This document shows, in pieces, positions 21,904 through 34,035 of a DNA stretch of 64,000 bases. The translations under genes and the position numbers were made by a program. Each line of letters opens with the position of its first letter. Position 1 is the stretch's first letter. A model generated the notes under the pieces. The model was not told the DNA's origin, ran no database searches, and worked only from the letters and a program-made list of their open reading frames with translations. The DNA is from Linum tenue. Taxonomy: Eukaryota; Streptophyta; Magnoliopsida; Malpighiales; Linaceae. The stretch spans positions 15,153,475-15,217,474 of the forward strand of contig CAMGYJ010000008.1 of assembly GCA_946122785.1 (NCBI GenBank), read 5' to 3'.

Positions 21904-24806
21904 TGTTAAGTTGGTTTGGCTATAAAAAGGCCTCGTTCTTTGATTGTAAGACACGATTTGAGTTTTAATAAAAGTTCTCCGAGGAGTTCTCCAGCTTGCG
22001 AGCTTTTGTTCTTGGTTGTCTTAGCAGAGAATTGCAGACCTAAGGATTGAGCTATTCACTCTCAATCTCGTGGTAAGTTCTACCCTAACTAGCTTCTTCC
22101 CCTCGTGTTGAAGTTGCTTGTTCGGTTTGTCCATTCATCCTTCCATTCCCTTGCTTTTCTATCACGAGTTCATCATCACATCGCATTCAAGCACCTAGTT
22201 GCGCGCTCTGGTAGCTCGACTTCTTCCTTGGACTCATCAAGTGGCATCATCGTCTGGTTCAAACACAGCGACAAAAACGAAGAAACAACAGGACACTCGA
22301 CCTGTCGCAGCAAGAACGCGTCACAAGGACCCCATCGCATTACAGGATAAACTGAAGAAAATAGGGTCTGATTCTGAGGTCGACGAAGAGATCGAGTGTG
22401 GAAATTCGGCAATGGCGGGGCAGTAGATTAATACCACGGATTTGCTAAAAACTCTGATGGCTCAAATCAATGTCTAATTCCAGACCCAATTCGATCAAAT
22501 CACGCGGCAGTTGGAGGAATTGAAGGGGTCAGGACACCGCGTAGTCGGGCATTCGAGGATAGGATTCGTAATCTTGAGAGGCGTATAATTGTTCTCGAAG
22601 GCAATCCGAGAGATCGTGAGTTCCACGATCATGATCGTCAATGCCATGATACTGAACCAGCCGAAGAATTGAAAGGAATCAAGCTCACCCTGCCGTCGTT
22701 TCAGGGGAGTCTTAATCCGGCAGAGTACCTCGACTGGGAACGAAAAGTGGTTCTCTTTTTCGACTGCCAGAATTACTCAAAGCGGCAGAAGGTTACTTTG
22801 GTCACGTACGAATTTGGAGGGTATGATGCTGCTTGGTGGGAGCAACTTCGAATCAAACGTCGCCGAATCGGTTTGCCTCCAGTGACGACTTGACTGGAGT
22901 TGAGGAGCATGATGCGAGAACGATTCGTGCCCGCGTACTATCAACGTGACCTGCACGACAGCCTGCAATCGATTCGTCAAGGAAGTCGGAGTGTCGAGGA
23001 GTACTATCGAGAGTTGGATCTTCTTCTGATCCGAGCCGATGTACGAGAAGAGAAGGAGGCTACAATTAGACGTTTTTTGCAAGGTCTCCAGTATGAAATT
23101 AGAAACCAAGTGGAGGTCTTCCCGTTCGTAGAAATTGAGGAGGTTGTGCAGTTGGCGGTTAGAGTTGAGAAACAATTGAAGCAGCAAATTTCGAACAGAA
23201 GATTTCCTACTGCTAACAGTGTCCCTAAACACATATCAGAACCCAAATTAAAGCCTAAATTGCCGCGAAACACGACTAGAAATGCCACCCTAATTGTTAC
23301 AGAGAAGGCTGGAGCATCGAGTAGTAGTATTCGCTGCTTTAAGTGCCATGGGTATGGTCATAAAGCACACCAATGTGAAAATCATAAGGTGATGATTCTG
23401 CGGGATGGAGTATACTGCTCTGAGGACGAAGAAGAGGAGAAGCAGAATCATTCAGAAGACTCCGAGCTTGGAGAAGAGATGAAAGCGGCTGATGGTCCAT
23501 TGCTCGTACTGCAGATGGCCTTAGCAAGCTAGGAGGAGGACTTACCTGTTGTTGACCAGTGAAGTAACCTCTTCCACACGAGATGTCAAGTGCAAGGTAA
23601 GATTCTTACCATCATTGTGGATGGAGGGAGTTGTGCAAACGTGGTAAGTATTGATGCTGCCAAGAAGCTTGGACTGGCCATGATTCCCAGACCCGAGCCT
23701 TACTCTTTACACTGGCTTAGTGATCACGCCGTATCAAGGTAAACAAGCAAACATGGGTGCCCTTTTCAATAGGGAAATACCACGACAAGATGTTGTTCTA
23801 CGTGATTCCGATGCAGGCAGCACATATGGTGCTTGGGAGGCCTTGGCAGTTTGATTGCCAAGTCTCCCACGACGGCCGAACGAATTGTTATTCGTTCAAG
23901 TTTCAGGGGCAAAAATTGGTGCTCAATCCGTTGTCCCCCGAGGAAGTGCGATCTGACCAACAACACATGACGAGAAATCGAGCACCAGGAAACGAGGATT
24001 CTAGTAGCTCTCCACCCGCTGACGAATCAGGTTCCAGTCTGGCCGCTCGTCGTCACTTGTTGACTATTCACGCTGGCAGAACTGTTCCGTGAAGAAGCAA
24101 AGCTCGTCGGCCCTGTTTTCCAACCGCCCTGAATCACACCGAATGTGGTGGAGTAGCTGAGGCGAGATCGGAACGAGAGACTCCGACAACACGTTCCAAA
24201 TTTTCCCAGAAACGTGTCAAATCGAAGAAATCAAGCCACAACAAGCTCAATCAGCGAATCCCAAAAGCCCAATTTTGCCTCCGAAAGTGACGAACAATGA
24301 AGAGGCAGTGGGTGAATCAGATGTCGAGTTCGGGCATGATTCGAGGCAATCCAGCACGGGGAACCTACTATTGGGGTCTCAAGAAAGGTGTGGGAAGACA
24401 GAAATTAGCTCGGCGACGCCTGACAACGAAACGCCCAATTTTCAAGTGGGCTCGCCGGATTCTGGAGCGTGTTAAGTTGGTTTGGATATAAAAAGGCCTC
24501 GTTCTTTGATTGTAAGACACGATTTGATTTTTAATAAAAGTTCTCCGAGGAGTTCTCCAGCTTGCGAGCTTTTATTCTTGGTTGTCTTAGCCGAGAATTG
24601 AAGACCTAAGGATTGAGCTATTCACTCTCAATCTCGTGGTAAGTTCTACCCTAACTAGCTTCTTCCCCTCGCATTGAAGTTGCTTGTTCGGTTTGTCCAT
24701 TCATCCTTTCATTCCTCTGTTTTTCTATCACTAGTTCATCATCACATCGCATTCAAGCACCTAGTTGTGCGCTCTGGTAGCTCGAGTTCTTCCTTGGACT
24801 CATCAG
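21904..24806 (+). mobile_element. Gag-only (non-autonomous) LTR retrotransposon inside the Pack-MULE
   Basis: Near-identical direct repeats at about 21904-22232 and 24470-24806 act as LTRs. Both begin TGTTAAGTTGGTTTGG, have a TATA box (CTATAAAAAGG / ATATAAAAAGG), an AATAAAAG signal, and end CTTGGACTCATCA. The interior encodes a gypsy-type Gag and the start of a protease, but no RT, RNase H or integrase. I did not find a target duplication, and the similarity reaches slightly past the LTR start (GGAG), so the outer limits are uncertain. Confidence 0.75.
22669..24092 (+). pseudogene. Ty3/gypsy Gag and protease fragment (degenerate)
   Basis: The Gag retrotrans_gag domain runs from about 22669 (LPSFQGSLNPAEYLDWERKV) through 23200. 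It is interrupted by a stop near 22892 (TTxLELR). The zinc knuckle CFKCHGYGHKAHQC is at about 23335-23376. After a stop at 23530, a retropepsin-like IIVDGGSCANVVS (catalytic D-G-G variant) occurs near 23610-23650. Another stop and the NxxPxxAHMVLGRPW block near 23800-23860 follow. Gag would form the retroelement particle. Several stops mean this copy is dead. The region 24093-24469 has no clear domain. Confidence 0.8.
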
Positions 24807-24819
24807 TTTGCTCGCTATA

Positions 24820-25550
24820 TCAATCTCAGCATATGATGAAACGGGTAACCAATTCAACAACGGGAGCAATAATCCTTACCAAGTCTTCGGCCTGATTTCT
24901 AACTACGACGGGACATTCACTCACCAACCCCTGCCGCTGATCCCAGATCCGAACCCTGCCCCGACCCGAGCCAATGGATTCGAGTCCTCTCCAAAGACCT
25001 CACAATCAACAAATCCAAAAAACACTTCCATCCGCCTCTTCCTGCCCAAGCAACCAATCACCCATTCTTCTCCTCCTCTGGCCAAACTGCCTCTCCTGAT
25101 GGTCTACTTCCAAGGCGGTGGGTTCGTCATTTCCAACCCCAACCCCCCCCCCCCACAACCAACTTCCACGAGTACTGCTTGAACGCCACCCTCCAGCTCC
25201 TCGCTGTCGTCGCCCCCGTCGCCTACCGCCTCGCCCCGGAGCACCGCCTCCCTACCGCCTACGTCGAATGCGAGGAGGCCGTCCGCTGGCTCGCCTCCCC
25301 CGTCGCGGGAGACGAGCCCTGGCTCAGGGACCACGCTGACTGCGACTTCTGCCTCCTTATGGGGACCAACGCGGGAGGTAGCTTTCACCGCCTCGGCGAT
25401 GGCGTCGGCACCGGGTCCCGCGATGTCGGCGACGGCGAAACTAGAGAGACGGGATCTGGCGGAGGAGCGGGTGGTGATGGATTCGGGGTCCAGGTAGACG
25501 TGGTTCGTGGAGATGATCTTCCGTCCCTCACCAATTTCAGTCGACGGTGA
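24820..25550 (+). pseudogene. Carboxylesterase (CXE/GID1-like alpha/beta hydrolase) fragment
   Basis: The N-terminal part reads NPYQVFGLISNYDGTFT, then KNTSIRLFLPKQ and KLPLLMVYFQGGGFVIS (about 25080-25135). A C-run at 25147-25156 shifts the frame. The match continues with YCLNATLQLLAVV, PVAYRLAPEHRLPTAY and the nucleophile-elbow region GTNAGG near 25360. In active plant carboxylesterases the oxyanion motif is HGGG and the elbow GxSxG; here H has become Q and S has become N, and the distal D and H are missing. It is therefore a non-catalytic captured fragment. The family hydrolyses carboxyl esters in the cytosol; GID1 is a catalytically dead relative. The true gene lies elsewhere in the genome. 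Confidence 0.8.
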
Positions 25551-25870
25551 GAAAGAGGGGTGAGGTTAGTTCATTAGGTTATGAGATTTAAAATGAATAA
25601 TTTTTTATTTTTTAATTTTCAATAGTAGTGATAATGAGGTGGAATATTTAAAATTATTTTTTTATTAATTTTTAATTGTCACGTCATACATTTAACGGTC
25701 AACTCTAAGAGTTGACTGCCACATCAGACAAAGTTAACGGAGTTGGACGGAAAGTGACCAAACATGACATGTTTTACTAAACTTAGTGATTATGAATAAA
25801 ATTAAATATTTTTAGTGACCAAACATGAACGTTTTTAGTAATCTTAGTGATCAATCTTGTCATTTACCCC
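25530..25870 (-). repeat. Pack-MULE right terminal inverted repeat
   Basis: Complement of 20828-21180, ending CTTGTCATTTACCCC next to the TATACTAAT duplication. Confidence 0.85.
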
Positions 25871-25879
25871 TATACTAAT

Positions 25880-26545
25880 ATAAATGTTTCCTAAACATCA
25901 ACCCTTCCTTAAATAGCCTAACTCCACGTTGTAATCCTTCTTCAATTGTAAGTGATCAATCAAGGATTCTACAATGGAGATCTTCTCTTATTAGTTGTTC
26001 ATATCTCCATAATTCATGAACTAATCCTTCTTATTTTTGGATGAGATGAACCCTAGTTATGATATTTTGATTTGATTGGATTATTATAAACATCGATGTG
26101 ATTTTCATATGTACGACAAGGAGAAGATTCCCATATGCATGATAGAACACATAGGGATTGAAGAGTCTTCGGACTGCCAAAAGATGGGGGAAGAATTACG
26201 GGGACCAGATCAGGTCAGTATCATTGCTATAAATAATTGTCAGTAATCCAATCATCTATCCCCACGTGTCAGTTTTTTCCTTTTATTTAAATTAAACACT
26301 GAGGGGCACTAAGGTAAATTGCACCACCTATTTAGTGATGATGCTGACTCTCTGACGCTGACTTTTTGAACAGACACGGATCGCACTCCCTCACCCCACA
26401 CTGGTTGTCTGGTTGCCATCTCTCTCACTCTTTGTTTTATTTTATTATTAAAAGAAAAAATACATGATTTCTAATCTCTCTCATCTACAATAAAAATGAA
26501 TCTAACCATCCTAACTATCTCTAAACTAATTCCAGCTCAAATTGA
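25880..26545. other. Intergenic DNA
   Basis: No gene or bounded element recognised. Confidence 0.45.
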
Positions 26546-26960
26546 ATGATGATTTTATCATGGTAAACCATGGTAAAATATGTTGAAGAAAATTACAAAT
26601 CTAACTACCATCAATACCACATGGTAAAACGTGGTAAAATATGTTGAAGAAAATTAGAAATATAACTACCATACAATACCACATGGTATAACGTGGTAAA
26701 ACATGCTACGGAAATTTACAAATCTAATTGCCATACCATATGGAATAACATGCTAAAATAAAATTACAAATCAAACTACCACCACATGGTATAACTTGGT
26801 AAACCACGCTACAGAAAATTATAAATCTAACTAGTATACAATACCACCATAGTAGAACATTGTAAATCAAAGAACCACAAATTAATTATAATTACCATAT
26901 AATACCACATGGTATGAGAAGGTAAAACCATTTAAATCTAATTACAATCCTCTACGATCA
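26546..26960. repeat. Degenerate ~67-bp tandem repeat (ACCACATGGTATAACGTGGTAA)
   Basis: Five to six diverged units follow the order TACCACATGGTA, AACGTGGTAAAA, TATGTT/CATGCTA, AAATTACAAATCTAACTACCA. Single motif copies recur at about 27000-27050 and 27195-27230. The core ACCACATGGT is nearly palindromic. Confidence 0.7.
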
Positions 26961-28140
26961 TAGTAAAAACATGATATTCATAAAAATACATTTCGTTACC
27001 ACACATTACCATATGGTATAGACACATTACCATTTAGTATAGTGTGCTAATCTCAATATATATATACAATTACGACTTTCTTCACTTTCTTCTCTCCCTT
27101 CATTGTCTTCTAACTCTTCTTTCTCGAAACTGGTGTCGATTACCACCCACTACCACCATGATAAAACTCGTGACTATAAAAATACATTTAGTTAGCACAC
27201 ATTACCATATGGTATAATGTGGTAATATCAATATATATTCTCAAAGAATGGGAAACAGAAGGAGGAAGAGAAAAAAAAACTTGTCTTCTGTCTCCTCTCA
27301 TTTACTCCTCCGCAATCAAGAACACCAAATGCAAAAAGAAAGAAAAAAGAGGAGGAAGATCAGAATTAATTCACAAACAAATACTAAAACACAAAAGATG
27401 CAAACTCGACTCACCTAGATCTGTCGCCTCTTGGACAATATGGAGAGTCATTGATTTTGAGGCCGAGAAAAGAAATAAACAGAAGGAAGGAGCCGCTTGA
27501 GAGAAGAAGGATTTGGAGCGTTATCGGATTTGAGGTGGGAAGCTGTAATTTCTTCGTCGATTGTTGGAGAAAAAAAATGAAGAACAAGAAAAGAAAGGAG
27601 ATTTAGATCTGGAAAAAGGAGTTTGGAAGAGAGAAAGGAAGAGAGAAAGAGAAAAGTATGTTTTTTTCTTTCCTCCATTAAAAGACAACATATAAATGCT
27701 GGAAAAATAAAAAAAAGAAAGAAATCAAATTTCAAAAATTGGACAAAAATGCCCCTCCTCACTCCGCGTGCAGCCCATCCATATAATGATTCCATCCCCA
27801 GATATACGGTCCGGATTTAATTACTGACAGGTCAGTAACCATTGGTTACTGACTCTATCCTAGGCCAGAATTACGTCTAGATTTGGGTTATCCTAGTAAG
27901 GGGGGAATCGTAGATAGGCTATTGCATTGGTTAATTGGATTTGGATTAGAGTGAATATCAAATCTAGGTTTAATTGACTAATAGAGTATTAATATGTGAG
28001 AAGATCGGGTTAACACAGTATATTGGTTTTACGTTAGTAATATGCACGCACTTTAAACATTGTTGTCTTTCCTATATTACTAGTTAAGCTTCTTAATTGA
28101 AACAATCACTAAAGGAACAGTTAAGTAATAGAAAAGATAA
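26961..28140. other. Intergenic, purine/pyrimidine-rich
   Basis: ORFs at 27219-27500 and 27448-27795 are low-complexity K/E/R- or F/L/S-rich shadows without domains. No gene supported. Confidence 0.45.
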
Positions 28141-28560
28141 TCAAGTACTAGCTAGTAGCCGGTACTAAAATGTCATAATGAAAAATTTTAGGTACCAAAA
28201 TGTAAATAATTATGGATTAAATGGATTGGTGGATTGATCCATGAATCCAAATGACATCTAAGGCTTGGAGCAAAATGTAAAATTTGAAAAGTTTTGGTAC
28301 TAAAATGTCATAATGAAAAATTTTAGGTACCAAAATGTAAATTTTCAATGATATTTTTTCGTATAAAATATAAATTTTAGGTACCAAAATGTAACATATA
28401 AAAAATATAGGTACCAAATCGTAATTTGCCATTTGGATACATGGATTGATGCATGAATCCAACAATCCAAATGGATTGGATTTAAATGGATTGGATTAGG
28501 TGGATAATTTGGTGAATGGATTGGATTGGATTCATGGATTTGGATCCTAATTGCCACCTC
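28141..28560. repeat. Simple repeats GGTACCAAAATGTAA and ATGGATTGGATT
   Basis: TAGGTACCAAAATGTAA recurs about five times (28170-28420). ATGGATTGG-type units fill 28200-28250 and 28435-28545. Together they look like the ends of an old low-complexity element; boundaries not resolved. Confidence 0.6.
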
Positions 28561-28652
28561 TAACTAGTAGTCATAGTTTCTATGATCTGACCTTTCGAGG
28601 CAAGTGGTCGAAGGGTTGTGGGCTGATTAAGTGAAAGGGAAATAACTCCACA

Positions 28653-29031
28653 TAGGGGTGTCAGTTCGGGTTGGGTTCGGTTACCCAAACCGAAACCCGA
28701 AAAGACCCGGAAACCCGAAACCGAAATAACTAGAAACCAAACCCGATAAAGACTTTTGGTTTCTGGTTACCCGAAACTCGAAAATTTCTTATCGGGTTCG
28801 GGTACGGTTAAAGCAAAACCGAAACCCGAAAACTCGAACGCCTAAGAATACGGGCTGAGTTCGATTCCTTGTAGGTTTTCAGACGGAACCCGAAAACCCG
28901 ATAAGCAAAACCGAACCCGAAATCTAAAAACACGAAATCCGAAACAAACCCGAACCCGACAAATCGAAATTGTATCTAATCGGGTCGATTTCGGGTAAAC
29001 CTAAAAAACCGAACCCGAATGGACATCCCTA
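28653..29031. mobile_element. hAT-type MITE (379 bp)
   Basis: A perfect 8-bp target duplication ACTCCACA lies at 28645-28652 and 29032-29039. The ends are imperfect inverted repeats TAGGGGTGTCAGTTCGGGTT and the complement of TAGGGATGTCCATTCGGGTT. The interior is built from ACCCGAAA / GGGTTCGG repeats, the usual subterminal transposase-binding composition of hAT elements. Non-coding. Confidence 0.92.
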
Positions 29032-29039
29032 ACTCCACA

Positions 29040-30431
29040 GCACAACATAGCAGGATGAAGTGATACGGGTACACTACATCAATATCCTTAGTACCAAGAA
29101 AGAGTGGATAGTATCCATTCATGAACGTTAATCGAGGAATAGTCGACCTTATATTTTCAATTTGTGGTCGTCATAACAAAAGTTTAAGTGACCCAAAACA
29201 ATCTTCCCTTTCATACTCTAACTAACAGTATTTGATCCATCATCTATTGTGAGCATGACAACACTAATCCCACTGAATATGATATACCTTACATACTCTG
29301 TGAAATACAAGGCAAGTCCAATGCATTCGTTATGACAAAAACAAAAGTAGTTATGGAAGCATATCAGTAATTAGTTGAATAACGATAAAACTTCAGCCCT
29401 CCCATGCATGGAACATTCATGAGTGGAGCTAAACCAGTGAATGTAGCACTTTCTAACGTAGGAAAAAACCAATTTGCCATATGTACATTATTCTTAACTG
29501 ATTCCTTGACTATTATCATCAATAGAAATATAGAGACAATGCCTGCCACCTGCCGGTTTGTCTTTTACTCGAGGAATGTCTCACTAATGCATATGGCAGA
29601 CAGAGACATGCTAATTGCTAAGCAATGAGCTGTGTACGTTTCTCATATGGAACAAGAATTACTCTTCATGAAATGAAGGCTTATTGAGAGTAGGATTTGC
29701 TCGGCTGCAGAAGATTGAGAATTATGCTTGCTTGGACATCTAACTAATGAGACTCCATTGCCTAGGTAACCAGTGAATTGCAACTCGAACTCGGTAAAGC
29801 TGAACAATTAATACAAAGGTCAGCGATAAAATGTGGCTTCTATATTTTCTTGCCCTCGAAAAATATACATACACAAATTTTTTTTGACAAACTATAATTT
29901 GATACTCTATTTGTCCACTCTCCAGCAGTGTTGTCAAGTCGTAGGCAGGCCAGTCGGTTGGATCAGATTTCACGAGAGTTTATGCTGAAAATGGCCTCCA
30001 GAGGCAAAAAGTTTTTTTCCCTCAACCAATAGATGGTCAAAATTGCAAAAAACTAGTGTTATGATCAGGGATGGAGCTAAAATTCTCGATTAAGGGGGCT
30101 GAATTTTTTTTCCGGCATACTGGAAAGAAAATTTTATGATAAAATCTTAATTACATTACATACCAAGAGTTCACCAATTTTTTAATATATTGCCCCTAAA
30201 ATTGTGTCAAAGTTAAAAAGGTAATAACTTACCTATTCTAAAATCACGATAAAAGAACCATGTGTTTCATACATCATATAATTACCAATTTCATAATTTA
30301 AAAATTCGAATACGATCTATTAGTAAAATAAGGTAGTCGAGATTTAACCATATATAGACATAAATACGATAATTTTTTTTCTAAAAGTACGAAGACAATT
30401 GTAAAGAAATGTAGAGAAAATTGTTATTAAC
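29040..30431. other. Intergenic DNA
   Basis: No gene supported. A possible hAT terminus (CAGTGTTGTCAAGTCG near 29934-29949) resembles the CAGTGCTGTCAAAG end at 54223 but has no partner. Confidence 0.4.
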
Positions 30432-30529
30432 TAAGTAAGTGGGATTTTTCCAAAAATAGCACCTTTAAAATTTGTTTACAAAAATAGCACCCAGTCTATA
30501 GAAATTACAAAAATAGCACCCTTTTTTAA

Positions 30530-30810
30530 AAACCGCACCTTAGAGGTGCGGTTTGATTGTGAACCGCACCCCAAGGTGCGGTTTGTATGTAAACCGCACC
30601 CCCAAGGTGCGGTTTAGCATTCTGGTCCAAAACCGCATCTTGGCCGTGCGGTTTGTGTGTCTGACCTAACCAAACCGCATGGCCTAGATGCTGTCTTGTG
30701 CTGACCTAGCAAAACCGCACTTTGGGGATGCGGTTTTGCTTCTCCAAAACAAACCGCACCCTCAAAGTGCGGTTTTGCCAACACAAACCGCACCCCCATG
30801 CGGTTTTTGT
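30530..30810. repeat. Subterminal GGTGCGG / CCGCACC hairpin repeats, left
   Basis: Five or more inverted pairs of AACCGCACCCC and GGTGCGGTTT, each pair about 15-25 bases apart, lie just inside the MULE end. The right subterminal zone has the mirror arrangement. In Mutator elements such repeats can bind transposase; this is inference here. Confidence 0.75.
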
Positions 30811-31073
30811 GTCAATTATTTTCCGACACCAAACATGTAGCCAGGCAGATTGACAAACGTGGGGCTGCATTTTCATTGATGATTTTGCCTATAAAAGACA
30901 GCCGGAAACCTCTTCTCTTCACACCTCTCCTTCTCCCTTTTCAATTTTCTGTTGTAGCTCCCTACTTCTCTAATGTTTTTGCGTTTAACGTTAACTCGTA
31001 AGTTTATTTTGTATTACTTTTTATTGTGAATTGTGATTTTTATGATATTAGTTGAACTACTGTTTTTTTGCAG

Positions 31074-33806
31074 ATGGCATTCCAAAAGTTCACGCTTGGG
31101 TTACGGTGGAATGGTTACACGGAAGAGAGCGGAAAGGGGGTCACCTACGTCGGTGGCAATTTTCAGAAAATAAAGGTCGCTACCAGACCGATGCTTGAAG
31201 ACCTCTATCAAATGTGTACTAACGTTACTTGCATGGATGGCACGAGAAGAGTTGATCGTAAGGTGTACCGATATCTAAACAGAGAAGGCCGGTCGTTGTG
31301 GCACGAGGAATATCTCATAACCACTCAGGATGAAGTAGATGTCATGCTCGAATTCTTGAGGTCCAACAATCTTTCCAAAGCCGAGATGTTCGTTTACACC
31401 GAGCCGGTCGTAGGCGTTGGAGGTCATTATGGAGAAGGTCAAACATCTAGTATCCATGGTGGAGGTGAATTATATGGAGATCATCCCTACCAAAGTTACC
31501 ATGATCCTCATTCGTATTTTTAGTACCAAGAGAAAGGTGAAGGTCATCATCAATCTTTCCCGTCATATGAAGAAGAAGTTCAACCGGACAATGCCAACCA
31601 ACCCCAGTACAACTTCCAATCAGGCATCAGTAGTTTTCACAACTACCATTATGGAGGTGATGAAGGTGCCTTTCATGAGCTGAATCAGATGGAAGATGCC
31701 CTGCCAGCACCAGTTGGTGACCCCTCTGATGAAGAAGGAGAGAACAACGTCAGTGCAGACAGCTCCGACCCTCTTGAAGGTGCCGATGATTCAGGACCAG
31801 AGTCAGACTCTGATAATGATGATGAGGTGGCTCATGACCGTGTACCAGTCCCCTACTACAATCATATTCCAGACGACAATTGGATGGTCGACAGTGACAT
31901 GGAACCCCCGGAGGTTCCAGTATGGGGTCCACTCATTGGGTTTATGAAGGGCCAACAATTTGGCTCGAAGAAGGAGGTGCGGCACGCCATTGATACTGAA
32001 GCAATGACTCGGCATTTTGAATGGCACACAACTCATTCCAACACAAAAAGGCTCATAGTCAGATGTCGTAATCATAACGAGGAATGCAATGTTAGAATTC
32101 GGGCCATCAACAGCAAGAGACACGGCCATTGGGTCATATCCCGTCCGTTGAACACACACACATGTGTGTCATCTATAACATCCCCAGGCAATCGACAGTT
32201 GAAATCTACGGTGGTTACTGCGGCTATCCAGCATCTAATTGAGTAAGATCCTGACCTGAAGGTGAAAGTCATAATCGCTGACATTGCAAGTCGTTATGGT
32301 TATATGATTAACTATAAGAAGGCGTGGCATGGAAAGCAGAAAGCTCTGGCCGCCGTATTTGGTGATTGGGAAGAATCATATGCATTCCTTCCCAGGTTGA
32401 TTTGTGCATTGGAGGCGTCTAACCCTGGCACTGTTTTCTCCCCTAGGTACCAAGATGAAGAGATACAACCGTCAGAGCCAGGTAACAAACGCCATTTCAG
32501 ACGACTTTTTTGGGCAGTCAAGCCATCTATTGATGGTTTTGGCTTTTGTGTCCCTGTGATCCAAGTGGATGGTACATTCCTTACCGACAAGTACAAGGGC
32601 ACTCTACTAATTGCCAGTGGGCCGGATGCAAACAAACATGTCTTTCCATTAGCCATTGTTGAGGGAGAGAATACTGATAGCTATGGATGGTTTTTCCGGC
32701 AAATTCAGCTCCACGTCACTAGGAGGACGAACTTGACAATAATCTCTGATCGGAACGCCAGGATTAGAGATTCCATCTTAGGTTTGGATCCAGCCTGGAA
32801 GTGGTCCCAAAGGTGGTGCATACGATACTTCAAGAGAAACTGGAACCATCATTTCAAGCGGAAGAAGCTTGCTAATAATTTGTGGTGGATTGGTCAGCTC
32901 TCTATTGGTTGTTTAATTTTGTCTGATAACAATATCTTATATCAAATAAATCGGGTTTTAAGCGATGCATGCCTAAGGAGATGGGGTTTTAAGCGATTAT
33001 CATGGTCCTCCCATTTTCTGGGAAAATCGGGTTTTAAGCGATCCTCGGATCCCCCATTTTTCTGTCAACCAGGTTGTGTTTCTAAGGAGATGTATACCTC
33101 TCCTAAGAGTCTAACGAGAGTAACTGCTGGTTGTTCGAATTGTACTAAATTGCCAAATTATGACTAACGTAATACTTGATTGTGATTACCTCAGCTGTTG
33201 CATACCAAGTGAAAAAATTCCAGGAGAAGTTGCAGAAGATGCGCGAGTTATGCCCTTAAGGGGCACTGTGGCTGGATGGACAAGATGGGGTATTGACACA
33301 ACGAACTCAAGTGAGAGTATCAACTCTGCCTACAAGGGTGTTCGGGCGCTGCCAATCTCTGCCATTGTGGAGATGACTTTCTGGAAACGAATGGATGGTT
33401 CGTCAATCGACTACACTGAGCAAGGACGAACGAGGCACAGGGAAAGGTCCATGCCAATAAAGTCACAGAAATACTGGAGCATGACAATCACAAGAGTAGT
33501 CGACACAGTGTAAATGTTATGAATCGGGAAACTGGCGAGTTTAGCGTAACGACCGGACACCGTGAGGATGGTAGACGCGGGGGCCATCGCCATGAAGTTT
33601 TGGTAAATTTCAAGACAAAACTTGGTGAGTGCTCATTCTAGAAGTATCAGGGGAGAGGGTGGCCATGTTCTCATGCAATGGCTATAATTAAAAACAGGAG
33701 CAAAGACCCCCGTCACTTCGTCAGTCCATTCGTCAATATCGACTCACTCAAAAATTGCCCATTTCAGACTGTTTGTATCTACAATGATCACGAACCTGTG
33801 CTCTGA
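31074..33806 (+). pseudogene. MURA-like MULE transposase (broken by stops and an insertion)
   Basis: The start follows a TTTTTTTGCAG|ATG splice acceptor. The N-terminal ~110 residues (LGLRWNGYTEESGKGVTYVGG) are the PB1-like leader of plant MULE transposases, followed by an acidic linker. The MuDR DNA-binding domain (GQQFGSKKEVRHAI...RLIVRCRNHNEECNVRI) is at about 31940-32100. The MULE DDE domain has VDGTFLTDKYKGTLL (first D) and TIISDRN (second D) near 32567-32757. Near 32900-33160 unrelated sequence interrupts it. It resumes with WTRWGIDTTNSSESINSAYKG, and the SWIM zinc finger ends in GWPCSHAMA near 33659-33685. Stops at 31523 (TAG) and 32246 (TAA) lie in an otherwise single frame. It would catalyse excision and integration, but this copy is inactive. 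Confidence 0.9.
32960..33120 (+). repeat. ~160-bp repeat, copy A (in transposase)
   Basis: CTAAGGAGATG..GGTTTTAAGCGATTATCATG..TCCTCGGATCCCCC..AAGAGTCTAACGAG occurs here and, inverted, at about 35846-36003. Here CGGGTTTTAAGCGAT is present two to three times. It interrupts the transposase coding sequence. Confidence 0.75.
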
Positions 33807-34035
33807 TACAGCCAAGCAGACTGTTTGTCATCCTCCTGATGAAACTCACATCTTCACTGCCCATTTCATGTTTCCCATGGGTCAAATCTTTGATCCGCTC
33901 GATCCCATCGGCCTAAATCACATAAAAAGGTTATCAAGATAAGACTAATGATGTGTCAGAATGAAACAAGCAATAAATTTAATCTTATTAGATGAAATAT
34001 ACTTACCAATGCACCATCCGCCGCACCCTCCGGAG

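Larger units (their letters stand above)
20828..25870. mobile_element. Pack-MULE (~5.0 kb) carrying a carboxylesterase fragment
   Basis: A perfect 9-bp duplication TATACTAAT lies at 20819-20827 and 25871-25879. Terminal inverted repeats of about 350 bases (20828-21180 and about 25530-25870) begin (A/G)GGGTAAATGACAAG. They include AGACAAAGTTAACGGAGTTGG, and their inner edge is CTCACCCCTCTTTCTCA..CGTCGACTGAAA in both orientations. The interior holds a gag-only LTR element (about 21904-24806) and a carboxylesterase fragment (about 24820-25550). No MULE transposase is encoded, so it is non-autonomous. Confidence 0.88.
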
